A DNA stretch of 64,000 nucleotides from Anabaena cylindrica PCC 7122 (GTDB lineage: Bacteria > Cyanobacteriota > Cyanobacteriia > Cyanobacteriales > Nostocaceae). Of the stretch, positions 32,933-42,740 are shown in pieces (the first letter of the stretch is position 1; every line of letters starts with the position of its first letter). The notes beneath the pieces were generated by a model. The model did no database searches and had not been told where the DNA came from. It saw only the letters and a program-made list of their open reading frames with translations. Both the position numbers and the translations under genes were made by a program. Location of the stretch: contig NC_019771.1 in assembly GCF_000317695.1 (NCBI RefSeq), positions 5,880,001-5,944,000 on the forward strand, given 5' to 3'.

Positions 32933-35900
32933 CTAAGCAATCAGACTAAAATCGCTACTAGCAAGGGTAATATCAAGATTCCCTAAACGGGCAAACTCAA
33001 ACACCTTACCTACACCCAGAACATTTCCATCTTGGTTATAGAAGAGGCTACCAGTACTTTGACTATAAACAATCCGAGCAGCATTTGCATTGACTAATGC
33101 ATCATCAGAGACAACTGCAAAGTTAGTTAAAGCCTGTCCCACAGTGTTAGTAATAGCCGTGAATGTGCTTTTACTCAGAACAATTTTATCTTGTCCGGCA
33201 TCAAACTGGGTAATGTAATCAACGCCTAAACTAGTGCTAAATACTCCATTGCCTTGGAAACGATATTGATCATTACCGACTCCACCATTGAGAAGATCAT
33301 CGCCTAGTCCTCCCCAGAGAATATCATTTCCTGCTAATCCTTGCAGTTGGTCATTGCCTTCACCACCAATGAGAAGGTTATCGAGGGCATTACCCGTGAG
33401 ACGGTTATTACCTGTGCCACCTGTAGCATTTTCGATGACGTTGTTGGCAGAGAGAATGAGTTTCAGATTACTATTAACAGTCTGTGAGGTGATTACTCCC
33501 AAATTCACATTTACTGAGGCAGTAGTACCACTAAAGTCAATAGTATCAATTCCTCCTGTTGTAGTTTCGATAATCCTGTCGGTTCCTAAAGCAGTATTAG
33601 CAACAAAAGAGTATGTATCATTACCATTCAGACCTGTCAGGGTATTATTAGCTTGATTACCCTTAAAGACGTTATCGCCGGCATTACCTGTACCGTTAAT
33701 AGCCGTTGTGCCTGTTAAAGTCAGGTTTTCTACGTTGGTTGGTAAGGTAGTGGTAGCAGAAGCAACGAGGGTATCGGTTATGGTTGTAATGGCACTGGTT
33801 TTAGTCCCTAAACTGGCATTGGTAGGAGATGTCAGCGTTAGGGTAAAGGTTTCATCTGCTTCATTGATACCATCATTGACAATGGGAATATTGATGACTT
33901 GAGTTTTGATTCCAGGGTTGAAGGTTAATGTTCCTGTAGTGTTGGTATAGTCTGAACCCGCTATAGCTGTACCGTTACTAGTTGCATAGTTCACGGTAAT
34001 GGTTTGGTTGCTGGTGTTGGAAAGAGTAACAGTGTAGGTAAGGTTTTGTGGACTGGTTCTTCCTTCAACAATTGTCTGGTCAGCACTAAGATTGATGGTG
34101 ACAGATGGTGCTACATCATCATTGGTAATAGTTCCCGTTACCGCTGCGGTTGTGCCAATAGTGTAACCTGTGCCAGCAGCCAAAGTTAAAGCCACGGTTT
34201 CATCAGCTTCAACTGTGGTGTCTGCTGTGGGGTCTACAGTTAAGGTTGCTGTACTCGAACCAGCTGCAAAGGTAATAGTTCCGGTAGTGCTAGTAAAGCT
34301 GGCTGCACCTGTTTGGGTATAGTCTGTGTTGAAAGTGGCTGTTCCACCAACGGTATAGTTGACGGTTAAGGCATTGGCGGTGCTGCCAGTTCTGGTAAAG
34401 GTGTAACCTAGATTGGTAGTTCCATCTTCGGTGACACTGGCAGGAGATACAGCTAGGGTGATGTTGGATGGAACAACTGTTGAGGTGATGGGAACAGACA
34501 GCTGATTACCATTAGTATCGAATAAGGCTATGTAGCTATCTGTCCCTCCCTGATTAGTATAGCTGGGGAAACTGCCATACTCAGTCCAACCACTAACGTA
34601 TATATTGCCCTGGTTATCAATACTCAAACCATTAGCATAATCATTTGAGTTTGTACCAAATTGCTTAACCCAGAGTCTCGTCCCACTGGTGTTATATTTC
34701 GCCAGAAAGCCGTCATAGCCTCCTAAAGCAGTATTTCCTGCAAATTGACCACCAGTCCAACCTGTAACATAAGTATTACCAGCGCTATCTGTTTTGGAGG
34801 CAATAGAATAGTCTTCGGAGGTTGTCCCAAATTGTTTAACCCAAGCCAATGTTCCTGTGCTGCTATATTTGGCAACAAAACCATCATAAGAACCTAAACT
34901 GGTGTTACCACTGAAAGTACCATCAGTATAGCCAGTAATAAAGGCATTTCCTGTACTATCGTAACTAATGCCATTGATATTGGCATAATTATTTCCAGAT
35001 GAACCGAGTTGTTTAACCCAAGCTTGAGTTCCACTGGAGTCGTATTTACTGACAAAGACATCATAACCACTAGCATTGGTATTTCCAGCAAATGCCCCTG
35101 CTGTTGAGCCTAAAACATAGATATTATTGTTACTATCTACGCTAACGCCTATTGTTTCATCATCTTGGTCTGTACCAAACTGTTTGATCCAGGTTTGAGT
35201 ACCATTAGTGTCGTATTTGGCAATATAAGCGTCATAGGCTCCTTGGGTGACATTACCAGCAAATGCACCATAGGTTTTACCAACTATATAGCTATTGCCA
35301 TTACTATCAACACTAATTCCGAAAGAAGTGTCATCGGCAGCAGTACCAAATTGTTTTACCCAAGCTAGGGTTCCCGCCGAAGTATATTTAGTAATAAACC
35401 CATCGTTACTACCGAGATTGGTAGCCCCCGCAAAAGCTCCATTGGTGTAGCCAGCGGTATAAACATTGCCAGCACTATCATTACCAGTTCCAATGGCATA
35501 ATCAGTACCAGAAGTACCGAACTGTTTAATCCAGGCTTGACTGCCATCGGGGTTGTATTTGGTAATATAGCCATCATCGTTGCCAGCGTTAGTATTTCCA
35601 GCAAAAGCCCCAGTGGTAAAGCCTGCTGCAAAAATACTGCCGCTACTGTCATTGCTGACTCCACTATTTTGCTCTTGACCAGATGTTCCAAACTGTACTG
35701 GCCAGGGATTGGTTGAGGCTGCAACTTGTAAAGTGTAGTTGGCATTATTCCCAGCAGCAGGTCGGAAGACTTTGACGTAATATGTTCCAGCGTCAACTAT
35801 GGAACTCACAATTTCATCAGCAGTTCCGGCTTTAATACCTTGGGCAAGAGTACGACCTAATCCATCAACTAACCAAACATTGGCATTAGATGTCAAATTG

Positions 35901-37747
35901 CTAAGTTTAAGTTGGACATTGCTGGCTGTGGTGACATTAAAGCGATAAAAATCAAATAGGTCTGTATCACCTACAAAGTCTGTGACTGTTTGAGAAACGT
36001 AGGGAATTATCGCCCCTAAATTCTGAACTTGGTCTACTACTTCTAAGGTTAAGTTATTACCTGTGGATGTTGGTGCAAAAGCTAGACTACTACTGATATC
36101 TATGCCTTCAATGCTGTTGAAGCTCTTGGTTGTGGCAGAACCATAAGTTAAAACTGTAAATTTATTACCAATGGTGGGTGTATAGGCACCGGTTAAATTC
36201 AGTTTGAGGATACCACCTATATCTGCTGCACCAGTAATTGCTAATTTATCAAAGGTGGTTGCACTGCTTAATTCTAGGTTGAGTGTTCCCGTACTGCTTT
36301 GGCTGTAGTCACCTATGATATTTAATGTACCAATGGTATTCCCAGGATTGACTTGACCACCAGTATTGTTAACATTACCTGTGATAGTTCCAACTCCTAC
36401 TAAAGTTCCTCCTTGCAGGTTCAGAAAACTAGAAGAATCAAAAGTGAGACTACCACCACTGAGGCGAGTTGTTCCCGCAGTTTGGGTATAACTGCCAGTA
36501 AATCCTAACTTCCCTTTCTTAACATCAACTATGCCGATGTTGTTGAAGAGTCCACTAATATAGGACTGATCGGTGGTTGTACCGTTAGATTTGGTGAGAG
36601 TACCAGCATTATTGAAAGTGGATAAAGCATCAGAGGCATAAAAATCGGCATCGCTTTGGAGGTCAATAGTGCCAGTGCTGGTATTGTTCCAAGTTGCGCC
36701 ATTTTGAGCATACAAATAGCCAGTTCCTGTCCAAACCGTTGCACCTGATGTTTCTAAGGTTGTTCCATCTAAGGTTTGATAGTTACTCAGGTTTAATGTG
36801 CCACTGACGGTCTTTTTGCCAGTACCGCTTAATGTACCTCCACTCCAGTTGAGTTTGTTGGAAATTGTTAAAGCACCTGCTCCTGTTAAAGTTCCTCCAA
36901 TCAAGTTAACAGGGGCAGCCCAAGTAGAAGCAGCATTAACTGTAGTTGTCCCACTTTCAATATTAAAGTTTCCCGCACCAGTGACGCTGTTGCCTGTATT
37001 TAAATCGTAATTTCCATTACTAATTTTTAATGTAGCTCCAGTATCAATACTGAAAATACTGCTATTACTTCCCCCACCGTAAAGATTTAATGTCCCTGTC
37101 TTGACTTGGACTGTACCTGTGTTGTTGAAGATAAAACCTATATAGGATTCATCTGTGGTTGTACCATTGGATTTTGTGAAAGTACCAGCATTATTAAAAG
37201 TGGGTTGATTACCACTCCCCCAGTACAAATCTGCATCTCCTTGTAAGTCAATAGCTCCTGTGCTGGTATTGTTCCAAACTGCGTTGTTAGAACCGTACAA
37301 ATAGCCATTACCTGTCCAAAACGTTGTACCTGATGTTTCTAAGGTTGTTCCATCTAAGTATTGATAGTCACTCAGGTTTAATGTGCCACTGACGGTCTTT
37401 TTGCCTGTGCCGCTTAATGTGCTATTACTCCAGTTGAGTTTGCTGGAAATTGTTAAAGCACCTGCTCCGGTGATGGTTCCACTAGCCAGATTTAAAACAC
37501 CATTGTTACTAACGGTACTCGCGCCATTTAGGGTTAAGGTATAACCGTTAATATCGAGGGTTTGGATTCCTATAGTTGTACCAAGAGTTAAACCAGTCAG
37601 AGTTCTGTTGATATCTAAGAGAACAGTATAAGTGCCACCAATGGTGATTTGGGCAATATCCGCCGAACTTGGTATAGTGCCGGGAGTCCAATTGCTGGCA
37701 AGATTCCAGTTGCCGTTAGCAGCGTTTTTCCAAGAAAGAGTAGCCAT
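32933..37747 (-). CDS. Giant SBBP/Calx-beta/RTX exoprotein
   Basis: 1604 residues. It starts MATLSWKNAANGNW, like its downstream neighbour. Residues about 15-450: beta-helix-like repeats, with two copies of a block around GTGKKTVSGTLNLSDYQ and TFNNAGTFTKSNGTTTD. About 610-695: PPC-like domain (FYRFNVTTASNVQLKLSNL). About 700-1085: eight SBBP propeller repeats of about 47 residues (GYTDGTFSGNTSLGSYDGF, AKYSSTGTLAWVKQFGT). About 1095-1310: two Calx-beta domains. About 1330-1604: RTX calcium repeats (LIGGEGNDQLQGLAGNDILW). No Sec signal; type I export is likely. Probably a surface, adhesion or sheath protein; no enzyme motif seen. Confidence 0.88.
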   Translation of the reverse strand: MATLSWKNAANGNWNLASNWTPGTIPSSADIAQITIGGTYTVLLDINRTLTGLTLGTTIGIQTLDINGYTLTLNGASTVSNNGVLNLASGTITGAGALTISSKLNWSNSTLSGTGKKTVSGTLNLSDYQYLDGTTLETSGTTFWTGNGYLYGSNNAVWNNTSTGAIDLQGDADLYWGSGNQPTFNNAGTFTKSNGTTTDESYIGFIFNNTGTVQVKTGTLNLYGGGSNSSIFSIDTGATLKISNGNYDLNTGNSVTGAGNFNIESGTTTVNAASTWAAPVNLIGGTLTGAGALTISNKLNWSGGTLSGTGKKTVSGTLNLSNYQTLDGTTLETSGATVWTGTGYLYAQNGATWNNTSTGTIDLQSDADFYASDALSTFNNAGTLTKSNGTTTDQSYISGLFNNIGIVDVKKGKLGFTGSYTQTAGTTRLSGGSLTFDSSSFLNLQGGTLVGVGTITGNVNNTGGQVNPGNTIGTLNIIGDYSQSSTGTLNLELSSATTFDKLAITGAADIGGILKLNLTGAYTPTIGNKFTVLTYGSATTKSFNSIEGIDISSSLAFAPTSTGNNLTLEVVDQVQNLGAIIPYVSQTVTDFVGDTDLFDFYRFNVTTASNVQLKLSNLTSNANVWLVDGLGRTLAQGIKAGTADEIVSSIVDAGTYYVKVFRPAAGNNANYTLQVAASTNPWPVQFGTSGQEQNSGVSNDSSGSIFAAGFTTGAFAGNTNAGNDDGYITKYNPDGSQAWIKQFGTSGTDYAIGTGNDSAGNVYTAGYTNGAFAGATNLGSNDGFITKYTSAGTLAWVKQFGTAADDTSFGISVDSNGNSYIVGKTYGAFAGNVTQGAYDAYIAKYDTNGTQTWIKQFGTDQDDETIGVSVDSNNNIYVLGSTAGAFAGNTNASGYDVFVSKYDSSGTQAWVKQLGSSGNNYANINGISYDSTGNAFITGYTDGTFSGNTSLGSYDGFVAKYSSTGTLAWVKQFGTTSEDYSIASKTDSAGNTYVTGWTGGQFAGNTALGGYDGFLAKYNTSGTRLWVKQFGTNSNDYANGLSIDNQGNIYVSGWTEYGSFPSYTNQGGTDSYIALFDTNGNQLSVPITSTVVPSNITLAVSPASVTEDGTTNLGYTFTRTGSTANALTVNYTVGGTATFNTDYTQTGAASFTSTTGTITFAAGSSTATLTVDPTADTTVEADETVALTLAAGTGYTIGTTAAVTGTITNDDVAPSVTINLSADQTIVEGRTSPQNLTYTVTLSNTSNQTITVNYATSNGTAIAGSDYTNTTGTLTFNPGIKTQVINIPIVNDGINEADETFTLTLTSPTNASLGTKTSAITTITDTLVASATTTLPTNVENLTLTGTTAINGTGNAGDNVFKGNQANNTLTGLNGNDTYSFVANTALGTDRIIETTTGGIDTIDFSGTTASVNVNLGVITSQTVNSNLKLILSANNVIENATGGTGNNRLTGNALDNLLIGGEGNDQLQGLAGNDILWGGLGDDLLNGGVGNDQYRFQGNGVFSTSLGVDYITQFDAGQDKIVLSKSTFTAITNTVGQALTNFAVVSDDALVNANAARIVYSQSTGSLFYNQDGNVLGVGKVFEFARLGNLDITLASSDFSLIA

Positions 37748-37791
37748 TGAGTGAAGTCTCCTAAATGATTAAAGCAGTATATTTACGGTTG
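37748..37791 (-). promoter_or_regulatory. 5' leader shared with the GH9 gene
   Basis: Second copy of the 44-base leader with AGGAG about 10 bases from the ATG. See 32688-32731. Confidence 0.7.
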
Positions 37792-37836
37792 AAAAATTGG
37801 AGTAAAGCGTATTTATAGTTAGGGAATTTAAGAAAA

Positions 37837-37980
37837 ATTACAGCAAAATTCAGAAGCCAAGCTTCCCAGAGCTTGAGCATAAGGAACTCAAAGGTTAGCA
37901 TTGATAAACTCTTAAATGACCTTTATACTTGGATTTTTGGCTTCAATTTAGTAATTATTTTCTCTGAAATCTGCTGTAAT
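37837..37980. repeat. MITE-like element with ATTACAGCA ends
   Basis: 144 bases with ends ATTACAGCAAAATTCAG and CTGAAATCTGCTGTAAT, pairing except at two to three positions. A half copy of the same end lies at about 45690-45710 (ATTACAGCAGAATTCAG). The remaining 200 bases before moeA are AT-rich with no visible gene. Confidence 0.55.
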
Positions 37981-38179
37981 ATTGCTGATCTAGAATTTAC
38001 TACTTTTATACGGACTTTCCTAGAAAAGTAACATTTATTTTACATTTCAGAGAAAGTCTTTTTATACCAATTTATTTATGCAATCAAGGTAAAAATATAA
38101 TATTTGTTGCCTTTAAATACTGAGTACTTAAAAATTACACAACACTAGACTAAAATATCAAAAACTATCATTATTAACT

Positions 38180-39406
38180 ATGCTGTCAGTCAGAGATGCA
38201 GAAGCTACTATTTTAAATTTGGTGCAAGGGTTAGATAAGCAGAAGGATATAGAATTTGTCGATTTATTAACGGCACATAATCGAATTTTGGCAACTTCTG
38301 TAAATAGTTATCTGGATTTTCCTCATTGGGATAATTCCGAAATGGATGGTTTTGCGGTGCGTTATGCAGATGTGCTGAAAGCAACTGCTGAAAAACCAAC
38401 TGTTTTAGAAGTTGTGGAAGAAATTCCCGCTGGATATAAACCGCAAATTACTGTTAAACCAGGACAAGCGGCACGAATTTTTACGGGTGCGGTGATGCCA
38501 GATGGTGCGGATACTGTAGTTATGCAGGAAAAAACACACCGACAGGAAAACCGCGTTTTTATCTTTGCTGCACCCCAACCGCAAGAGTTTGTGAGACGCA
38601 AGGGAGATTTTTACAAAGCAGGAAGCGAACTTTTACCAGCGGGTATTCGCCTAAGTGCTACGGAAATTGCAGTTTTAGCTGCGGCAGGGCATGATCAAAT
38701 CAGTGTTTTTCGTCGTCCTCGCGTGGTAATTTTTTCTAGTGGTAATGAGTTGGTGATGCCGGGAGAAGCGCTGCAAGCTGGACAAATAGTAGATTCTAAT
38801 CAGTTTGCTTTGGCAACTTTGGTTAGGGAAGTGGGGGCTGAAGTGTTAGTTTTAGGAATTGTTAAAGATGATCCGACTGCGTTAAAAGAAATTATCGAGT
38901 ATGCGATCGCTAATTCTGATATCGTTATTTCTTCTGGTGGCGTGTCTGTAGGCGATTATGACTATATAGAAAAGATTTTACAATCACTGGGCGCAAAAAT
39001 CCATTTTCAGTCTGTGCAAATGCGTCCAGGTAAACCTCTGACTTTTGCAACTTTCCCCAATACTCTATACTTTGGTTTACCCGGAAATCCTGTGTCTGCG
39101 TTGGTGACTTGTTGGCGCTTTGTGCAACCGACGATTAAAAAACTAGCGGGACTTGCTCAAGGTTGGCAAGGGCAATTTTTGAAAGTGCGATCGCACTCCG
39201 AACTACAATCTAATGGCAAAATGGAAACTTATATCTGGGGTAAGTTACATTTAGTCAATGGCGTTTATGAATTTTATCAAGCCGGGGGTAATAATAGTTC
39301 TGGTAATTTAATTAATTTAGCCCAAACTAATGCTTTAGCTGTTTTACCAGTCGGGAAAACCTTAGTTTATCCACGGGAAGAAGTGCTAGTCTTGCAGGTG
39401 AGATAA
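38180..39406 (+). CDS. moeA: Molybdopterin molybdenumtransferase MoeA
   Basis: 408 residues, normal length. Inserts molybdenum into molybdopterin for enzymes such as nitrate reductase. Family segments: DFPHWDNSEMDGFAVRYAD (about 49-67), ARIFTGAVMPDGADTVVMQE (about 99-118), SSGNELVMPGE, SSGGVSVGDYDYI, QMRPGKPLTF and GLPGNPVSALVTCW. The C-terminal domain IV runs from about 330. ATG at 38180 gives the usual N-terminus (MLSVRDAEATIL). Single gene, cytosolic. Confidence 0.95.
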   Translation: MLSVRDAEATILNLVQGLDKQKDIEFVDLLTAHNRILATSVNSYLDFPHWDNSEMDGFAVRYADVLKATAEKPTVLEVVEEIPAGYKPQITVKPGQAARIFTGAVMPDGADTVVMQEKTHRQENRVFIFAAPQPQEFVRRKGDFYKAGSELLPAGIRLSATEIAVLAAAGHDQISVFRRPRVVIFSSGNELVMPGEALQAGQIVDSNQFALATLVREVGAEVLVLGIVKDDPTALKEIIEYAIANSDIVISSGGVSVGDYDYIEKILQSLGAKIHFQSVQMRPGKPLTFATFPNTLYFGLPGNPVSALVTCWRFVQPTIKKLAGLAQGWQGQFLKVRSHSELQSNGKMETYIWGKLHLVNGVYEFYQAGGNNSSGNLINLAQTNALAVLPVGKTLVYPREEVLVLQVR

Positions 39407-39437
39407 TTAGTAATAACTCAAGTTGTTAGCTATCTAT

Positions 39438-39529
39438 AGGACTTACGCAAGATTGAACTCAAAACCTGATTCTTGCGTAGGGGTAATTCATGAATCACCC
39501 CTACTTCCATTCTGTTTTGCGTAAGTCCT
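39438..39529. repeat. MITE-like element with AGGACTTACGCAA ends
   Basis: 92 bases with perfect 13-bp inverted ends (39438-39450 and 39517-39529) and an inner hairpin GTAGGGGT/ACCCCTAC. Non-coding; a type of element I recall as widespread in Nostoc-like genomes. Confidence 0.8.
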
Positions 39530-39573
39530 GATCTAGTTTAGGCTGGTAATGGGTAATTGGTAATAAAACTTCT

Positions 39574-39619
39574 GTTTTCATCCTGTTCATCCTTTAATCC
39601 TGGACATCCTGATTCAGAC
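39574..39619. repeat. Dispersed 45-base repeat, copy 1
   Basis: The reverse complement of this stretch recurs nearly identically at 47688-47732 (core GGATGAACAGGATGAAAAC). It ends 1-2 bases before the first ATG of the MATE gene. Confidence 0.8.
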
Positions 39620-39620
39620 A

Positions 39621-41078
39621 ATGTGTCTAAATAAACCAAGAGTAGTTGATTTAATGCGATCGCCATCAAAAATTCTATCAGAAGTTTTTGCCACCTTACA
39701 ATTAGCAGTTCCTTTGGGAGGCATTCAGCTTGCAGAGACGGCTGTTGGTTTTGTAAATACCGTCATGATGGGGTTTTTGGGCATTCAATCCCTGGCCGCT
39801 GGTGCTTTAGGTGTAATTACCTTTTATACCATAACTTTCATGTGTATGGGGGTTTTAGAAGGAGCCAGTCCCCTAGCAGCCGAAGCCTTTGGTGCCGGCA
39901 ACACAAAGCGCATTCGCCAACTTTTAGCTCAAGGACTTTGGCTGGTACTTGCCCTCTCTTTACCAATGATGTTGCTAACGTGGCATCTGGACTATATTTT
40001 AATGCTATCGGGTCAACAAGAAAATACAGTAGCCCTAGCCAGTCATTATTTAAGAGCCATTGTTTGGGGTTTTCCAGCAGTGTTGGGGTTCTTCATCTTC
40101 AAGGAAGTAGCCACTGCCCTCAATCGCCCCCAACTAATTAGTGCGATCGCTCTGACTAGCATTCCCCTAAATATTACCATCAACTACCTTCTACTTTTTG
40201 GTAAGCTAGGTTTGCCATCTCTAGGATTAGCGGGAATTGGTTGGGCCAGTACATTTGTCTTGTGGGTAAATTGCCTAGCAGCAGCAGCCATACTTGGTTT
40301 CCATCCTTGGTTTAGAGAATACAAACTGTTTGCCTCCCTAAAGTTTGATAGAGAACTGTTTGCTAAACTTTGGGAAAACGGCTGGCCTATTGGTTTGCAA
40401 TTCGCAGCCTCCATGTTGTTATTTACCCTGATTGCCTTGTTCAGTGGCTATATGGGAACAACACTACTGGCCGCAAATGAAATTGTCGTGCAAACTATAG
40501 AAGTCTCTCTAATTGTCCCAATAGCGACTTCTTACGCTGCCATGACGCGAGTTGGACAGATGCTTGGTCAAAATGACTTTATTGGTGCAAAAAGGTCAGG
40601 ATTTGCAGCTATTACTATCGGTATTGCCGCAATGAGCATGATCACCATTGCTTTATGGCTATTTCCAGAGCAAATTGCCGGCATATATTTAGATGCAAGT
40701 CATCCAGATAACACAATAGCAATTAAATCTGCAATCCCCCTACTGAGAATTGCCGCACTTTTTTTAATAGCTTATGGACTTAATCTCATTGCTATGGGAT
40801 TGTTGCAGGGAATTCAAGATATCCGCTTCCCTTTATTAATTAACATACTATTTCAGTGGTGTGTTGGCATAACAAGCGGCTACCTACTGTGCTTCTATCT
40901 CAATTGGGGAGGTATCGGCTTATGGTCAGGATTAACAATAGGAACTACACTAGCCACAGTGTTTTTAATCTATCGTTTTTACCTTTTAACTTCTGAGATT
41001 ATCCAATCTAAAGAAAATGAGGAAGGGTGTAAATCCGCAGATGATGATCAAACTCCTGTATTGCAATCAGTTTCTTAA
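39621..41078 (+). CDS. MATE-family efflux transporter
   Basis: 485 residues, twelve predicted membrane helices in two related halves. N-half LQLAVPLGGIQLAETAVGFV and GVLEGASPLAAEAFGAGNTK; C-half PIGLQFAASMLLFTLIALF and SYAAMTRVGQMLGQND are typical NorM/MATE motifs. These pumps exchange cations (Na+ or H+) for drugs or metabolites; the substrate is unknown. The ATG at 39621 sits next to a dispersed repeat, so the ATG at 39654 (MRSPSKILSEVF) may be the true start. The stop codon is at the edge of a MITE. Confidence 0.9.
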   Translation: MCLNKPRVVDLMRSPSKILSEVFATLQLAVPLGGIQLAETAVGFVNTVMMGFLGIQSLAAGALGVITFYTITFMCMGVLEGASPLAAEAFGAGNTKRIRQLLAQGLWLVLALSLPMMLLTWHLDYILMLSGQQENTVALASHYLRAIVWGFPAVLGFFIFKEVATALNRPQLISAIALTSIPLNITINYLLLFGKLGLPSLGLAGIGWASTFVLWVNCLAAAAILGFHPWFREYKLFASLKFDRELFAKLWENGWPIGLQFAASMLLFTLIALFSGYMGTTLLAANEIVVQTIEVSLIVPIATSYAAMTRVGQMLGQNDFIGAKRSGFAAITIGIAAMSMITIALWLFPEQIAGIYLDASHPDNTIAIKSAIPLLRIAALFLIAYGLNLIAMGLLQGIQDIRFPLLINILFQWCVGITSGYLLCFYLNWGGIGLWSGLTIGTTLATVFLIYRFYLLTSEIIQSKENEEGCKSADDDQTPVLQSVS

Positions 41079-41205
41079 GAGACTTCCAATTAAAAAAATA
41101 TCTTAATATTTCTTGTGGTGCGGGCCGAAAAGCCCGCTAATAATACAAGGACGGGCAAGATGCCTATCCCACAAGATTAGATCATCTTTTTTGTGTATTT
41201 CTCTA
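41076..41205. repeat. TTAGGGA-type MITE, copy 1 (GC-hairpin form)
   Basis: About 128 bases. Left end TAAGAGACTTCCAATTAAAA, right end TTTTTTGTGTATTTCTCTAA, imperfectly inverted. Inside, TTCTTGTGGTGCGGGC faces GCC-ATCCCACAAG. It fills the space between the stop codons of two convergent genes, and both stops lie in its ends. Relatives: 53719-53773, 54805-54943, 57008-57134. Confidence 0.7.
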
Positions 41206-41964
41206 ATCGTTTTTAGCAGAGATAGTAACTGAATCTTGGATTTCTTGAGCAAAGTTGCGTCCAACAATCTCTCCCAAAAACTTTAGTTCTTCTTGTAACA
41301 GAATATAGCCTAGCTGTCCGCAATCAGCAGGTTTGCCACAAAACGCTTTTGTGAAGTAACCATCAAAATCCGGCAAATGCCACGGTTCAGTTTCAGAACT
41401 GGGTAAAAGTATTTCGGGTTGATTCTCTCCTGGTGCAATCAGAATTGGAAAAATCCAACAAGTGAAGGGTTTATAATACCAGCGATGTAACCCTTTTGCT
41501 TCTGCTAACAATTGCAATCCACAGCGTCCATCATCAACAGTAAAAACACAGACTGTATTTTTGAAATGCTGGGGATAATCTTTAACAAGATTTGAAAAAG
41601 GTTTTTCTTTTACTGCTGTTTTCTTAATCGAACATATACCTTCCCATTCCTTATTCTCAACTGTAAATTTTTCATACTCTTTATCATCAATAATTACTTC
41701 TGCTGGTAAATCAAGACCGATAGCTTTAAAAAAATCTGCTTCTTCTTCAACAACTCTTTGAATAACTTCAGCAGTTTCTTGATTGACATTAACTCCATTA
41801 TAACAACACATACCATGACAGCTAGACAAGGAACAATGCTGACGATGCTGCTGAAATGAATCAATGTCAAGAGTGGACTGACTAAGTTCATCTTTGCAAG
41901 TTTTCTCTGTTTGGGGGTAAGCCGTAAAATTCAAAAATTTTTCTGTCATATTATTATTGGACAT
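41203..41964 (-). CDS. YkgJ/DUF3109-type cysteine-cluster protein
   Basis: 253 residues. Cysteine groups: SSCHGMCCYNGV (about 48-59), CSIKK, VCVFTVDDGRCGLQLLAEAK, KPFTCWIFPI and AFCGKPADCGQLGY, at least eight conserved-looking Cys. This resembles the YkgJ/DUF3109 families, which probably bind zinc or an iron-sulfur cluster; no reaction is established. Start MSNNNMTEK at 41964; the ATG at 41949 (MTEKFLNFT) is also possible. It lies 232 bases after the SET-domain gene on the same strand, so operon membership is uncertain. Confidence 0.72.
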   Translation of the reverse strand: MSNNNMTEKFLNFTAYPQTEKTCKDELSQSTLDIDSFQQHRQHCSLSSCHGMCCYNGVNVNQETAEVIQRVVEEEADFFKAIGLDLPAEVIIDDKEYEKFTVENKEWEGICSIKKTAVKEKPFSNLVKDYPQHFKNTVCVFTVDDGRCGLQLLAEAKGLHRWYYKPFTCWIFPILIAPGENQPEILLPSSETEPWHLPDFDGYFTKAFCGKPADCGQLGYILLQEELKFLGEIVGRNFAQEIQDSVTISAKND

Positions 41965-42196
41965 TATAATTTAGTTCCATTAATTTCTTTGAGTTTACAA
42001 TTAAAGTTTCATCACCTTAAATACCTCTGAAATATTGTAATTATATTTGATAATTAGAGTTGCAAATAATCAAAATATACCAGATTTCAGCTTCAAGATT
42101 TAACTAGTTCCGTGGGTTTAAGTCCCCCGGTTCTATAATCGGCAAGTTTTGTGTTGGGGTTAAATCCCCATTACGAATTACAAATTACGAATTATT

Positions 42197-42715
42197 TTAA
42201 TCTGGTTTGCCAGGTAAATCAAAACAATGAATATCTTCAACTTCATTTAAAAGATTGATTAATTCTTTAGCTGACTGTAATAAGGCTTCTTTAGCAGATA
42301 AACCAATAATTTTCTCTTGCTCATTAATTTGTAGTGATGCTTCTTCTGCTAATTCCAAGTACTTGTAATCTAAGGTTAATTCATCTCCACAATGGATATC
42401 ATGCAGAGCAAAAAAGAAACCAAGACATGACAAAAGGTTAGGATTATTGGCATGATTAATATAATCTGCTTTGTCTGGGTTTTGACTACAGCATAAAAAG
42501 TAATGACCACCCCATCTCATTCCAGCATTTAGAGGGAAGTTATCACTTTTTTTCAACTCTTCTCGATACGGTTCTTCCAGAATAACTCTGTCGATAGTAG
42601 AACCAGTTATGGGAAGGAAAATCACACTTCCTTTGGGAGCAAAATCTAAGCTAAATAATCCTTTTCCTGCATTGGGAATATTAGATTTTTTAACTTCTGT
42701 TTTAATGCATAACAC
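42197..42715 (-). CDS. SET-domain protein (putative lysine methyltransferase)
   Basis: 172 residues. SET motifs: NIPNAGKGLFSLDFAPKGSV (about 13-32), DYINHANNPNLLSC (NHxxxPN, about 84-97) and the closing GDELTLDYKYL (about 109-119). A helical tail follows. SET enzymes use S-adenosylmethionine to methylate lysines; bacterial targets are mostly unknown. It starts 25 bases after the stop of the PLP enzyme gene, so the two are very likely co-transcribed, and its substrate may be linked to that enzyme or its product (inference). Confidence 0.8.
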   Translation of the reverse strand: MLCIKTEVKKSNIPNAGKGLFSLDFAPKGSVIFLPITGSTIDRVILEEPYREELKKSDNFPLNAGMRWGGHYFLCCSQNPDKADYINHANNPNLLSCLGFFFALHDIHCGDELTLDYKYLELAEEASLQINEQEKIIGLSAKEALLQSAKELINLLNEVEDIHCFDLPGKPD

Positions 42716-42740
42716 AGCCTATCCTCCTTGATTAACTTAT

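Noticed and set aside
28585..34460. Repeated segments that might suggest a CRISPR array
   Set aside because: The repetition is protein-coding Calx-beta and RTX modules; there are no regular short repeats with unique spacers anywhere in the window.
28198..37010. Several plus-strand frames opposite the giant exoprotein genes
   Set aside because: They arise from repetitive Thr/Asn/Gly codons read in reverse; no start signals or families.
42110..42170. tRNA-like GGTTTAAGTCCCCCGGTTC text
   Set aside because: No acceptor or anticodon arms around it; it is a dispersed repeat fragment.
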